Origin: Clostridia bacterium
Lineage (GTDB): Bacteria > CBDUZB01 > JAGLHV01
DNA: 5,297 nucleotides
Direction of reading: 5' to 3'
Assembly (NCBI GenBank): GCA_030595925.1
Contig: JAUVLC010000142.1
Coordinates: 1-5,297 of the forward strand
The number at the start of each line of letters is the position of its first letter. Within the stretch, counting starts at the first letter, position 1. Below the pieces are notes generated by a model. The model ran no database searches. It worked only from the letters and a program-made list of their open reading frames with translations, and had not been told where the DNA came from. Both the position numbers and the translations under genes were made by a program. This document shows positions 5,008 to 5,297 of this stretch, in pieces.

Positions 5008-5046
5008 ATAATATCCAGTGATTCAACATCCCGGGAGGAATTTTTA

Positions 5047-5210
5047 ATGTCGAAAAAAATGGCTCTTGCCAGGCAGAAAAAAAATACGGTCATATTGAAA
5101 AAATAGTTAATCTAAATAAAAAATCTCGATCTTTAAATTCTAAAATTTTTAAAAAAATAGGTAGTGTCAAAAAAGGTATGAAAGAAAAACAGAAAGAAGT
5201 TTGTAGATAA
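5047..5210 (+). pseudogene. Small basic ORF with a frameshift at an A7 run
   Basis: ATG at 5047 has GGGAGG 8 nt upstream but reads only 19 residues (MSKKMALARQKKNTVILKK). If the reading frame slips back one base at the seven A of 5053-5059, or if the run really has eight, the frame continues NGSCQAEKKYGHIEKIVN and on to TAA at 5208-5210. That gives a 54-residue, lysine-rich protein with two cysteines and no membrane segment. The shifted frame has no usable start of its own: it opens after TGA at 5019 without an ATG. A strong promoter lies upstream. I do not recognise the family. It may be a recent null mutation, a sequencing error, transcriptional slippage, or a chance frame. Confidence 0.4.
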
Positions 5211-5233
5211 AGGGAAAATCTTCTGTAAATAGG

Positions 5234-5251
5234 GGGAGGTAGCCGCAGGCT
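5234..5251. repeat. REP-like palindrome, GG/CC variant
   Basis: CGCAGGCT-TT-AGCCTGCG is a perfect 8-bp hairpin preceded by GGTAGC. It is the inverse of the last 18 bases of the window and a stem variant of 2285-2302. The pair with 5280-5297 could form a larger fold. Confidence 0.8.
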
Positions 5252-5279
5252 TTAGCCTGCGTTATCGTTGGAGATTTTT

Positions 5280-5297
5280 CGCAGGCTAAAGCCTGCG
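5280..5297. repeat. REP-like palindrome, inverted second copy
   Basis: CGCAGGCTAAAGCCTGCG is the exact reverse complement of 5234-5251, with 28 bp between. It ends at the window edge, so the element may continue. Paired inverted copies of this kind are typical of REP/BIME-like intergenic elements. Confidence 0.8.

Overview
This is an AT-rich bacterial chromosomal window. It has four recognisable protein genes, one tRNA gene, and long intergenic stretches packed with short repeats. SerRS and TauE/SafE-type sequences, consensus sigma-70-like promoters and Shine-Dalgarno sites all point to a bacterium. Nothing seen fixes the phylum. The dense heptamer arrays resemble the STRR repeats known from heterocystous cyanobacteria and similar repeat-rich intergenic DNA in some uncultured lineages, but that is a resemblance only.

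Layout. Positions 81-349 hold a mosaic of 36-bp and 66-bp repeats ending at a perfect 16-bp hairpin that overlaps the 3' end of a minus-strand tRNA-Ser(UGA) (350-439). Reading leftward on the minus strand, serS (2040-778) is followed after 15 nt by a small BON-like gene (762-451) and after 11 more nt by tRNA-Ser. The synthetase and a cognate tRNA therefore appear to share one transcription unit. Positions 2041-3015 have no gene I can support, but contain hairpin repeats and heptamer arrays. A metallo-beta-lactamase-fold hydrolase gene (3780-3016, minus) has its own good promoter. Positions 3781-4450 are again repeat DNA. A half-size TauE/SafE permease gene (4521-4883, plus) also has its own promoter. 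Right after its stop codon lies the best promoter of the window. It leads through a possible leader ORF and a terminator-like hairpin to a small basic ORF that is broken, or recoded, at a run of seven A. The window ends in REP-like palindromes.

The most striking feature is the repeat landscape around the hydrolase gene. The same three blocks (C, A, B) occur on both sides in mirror order and opposite orientation. The length differences measured between block copies are all whole multiples of 7 bp. One array sits at 10, 4 and 0 extra heptamers in its three copies. This indicates growth and shrinkage by heptamer units, and the flanking inverted repeats could support inversion of the gene.

The serS operon makes seryl-tRNA supply self-contained. 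The hydrolase and the permease have no visible functional link to it or to each other.
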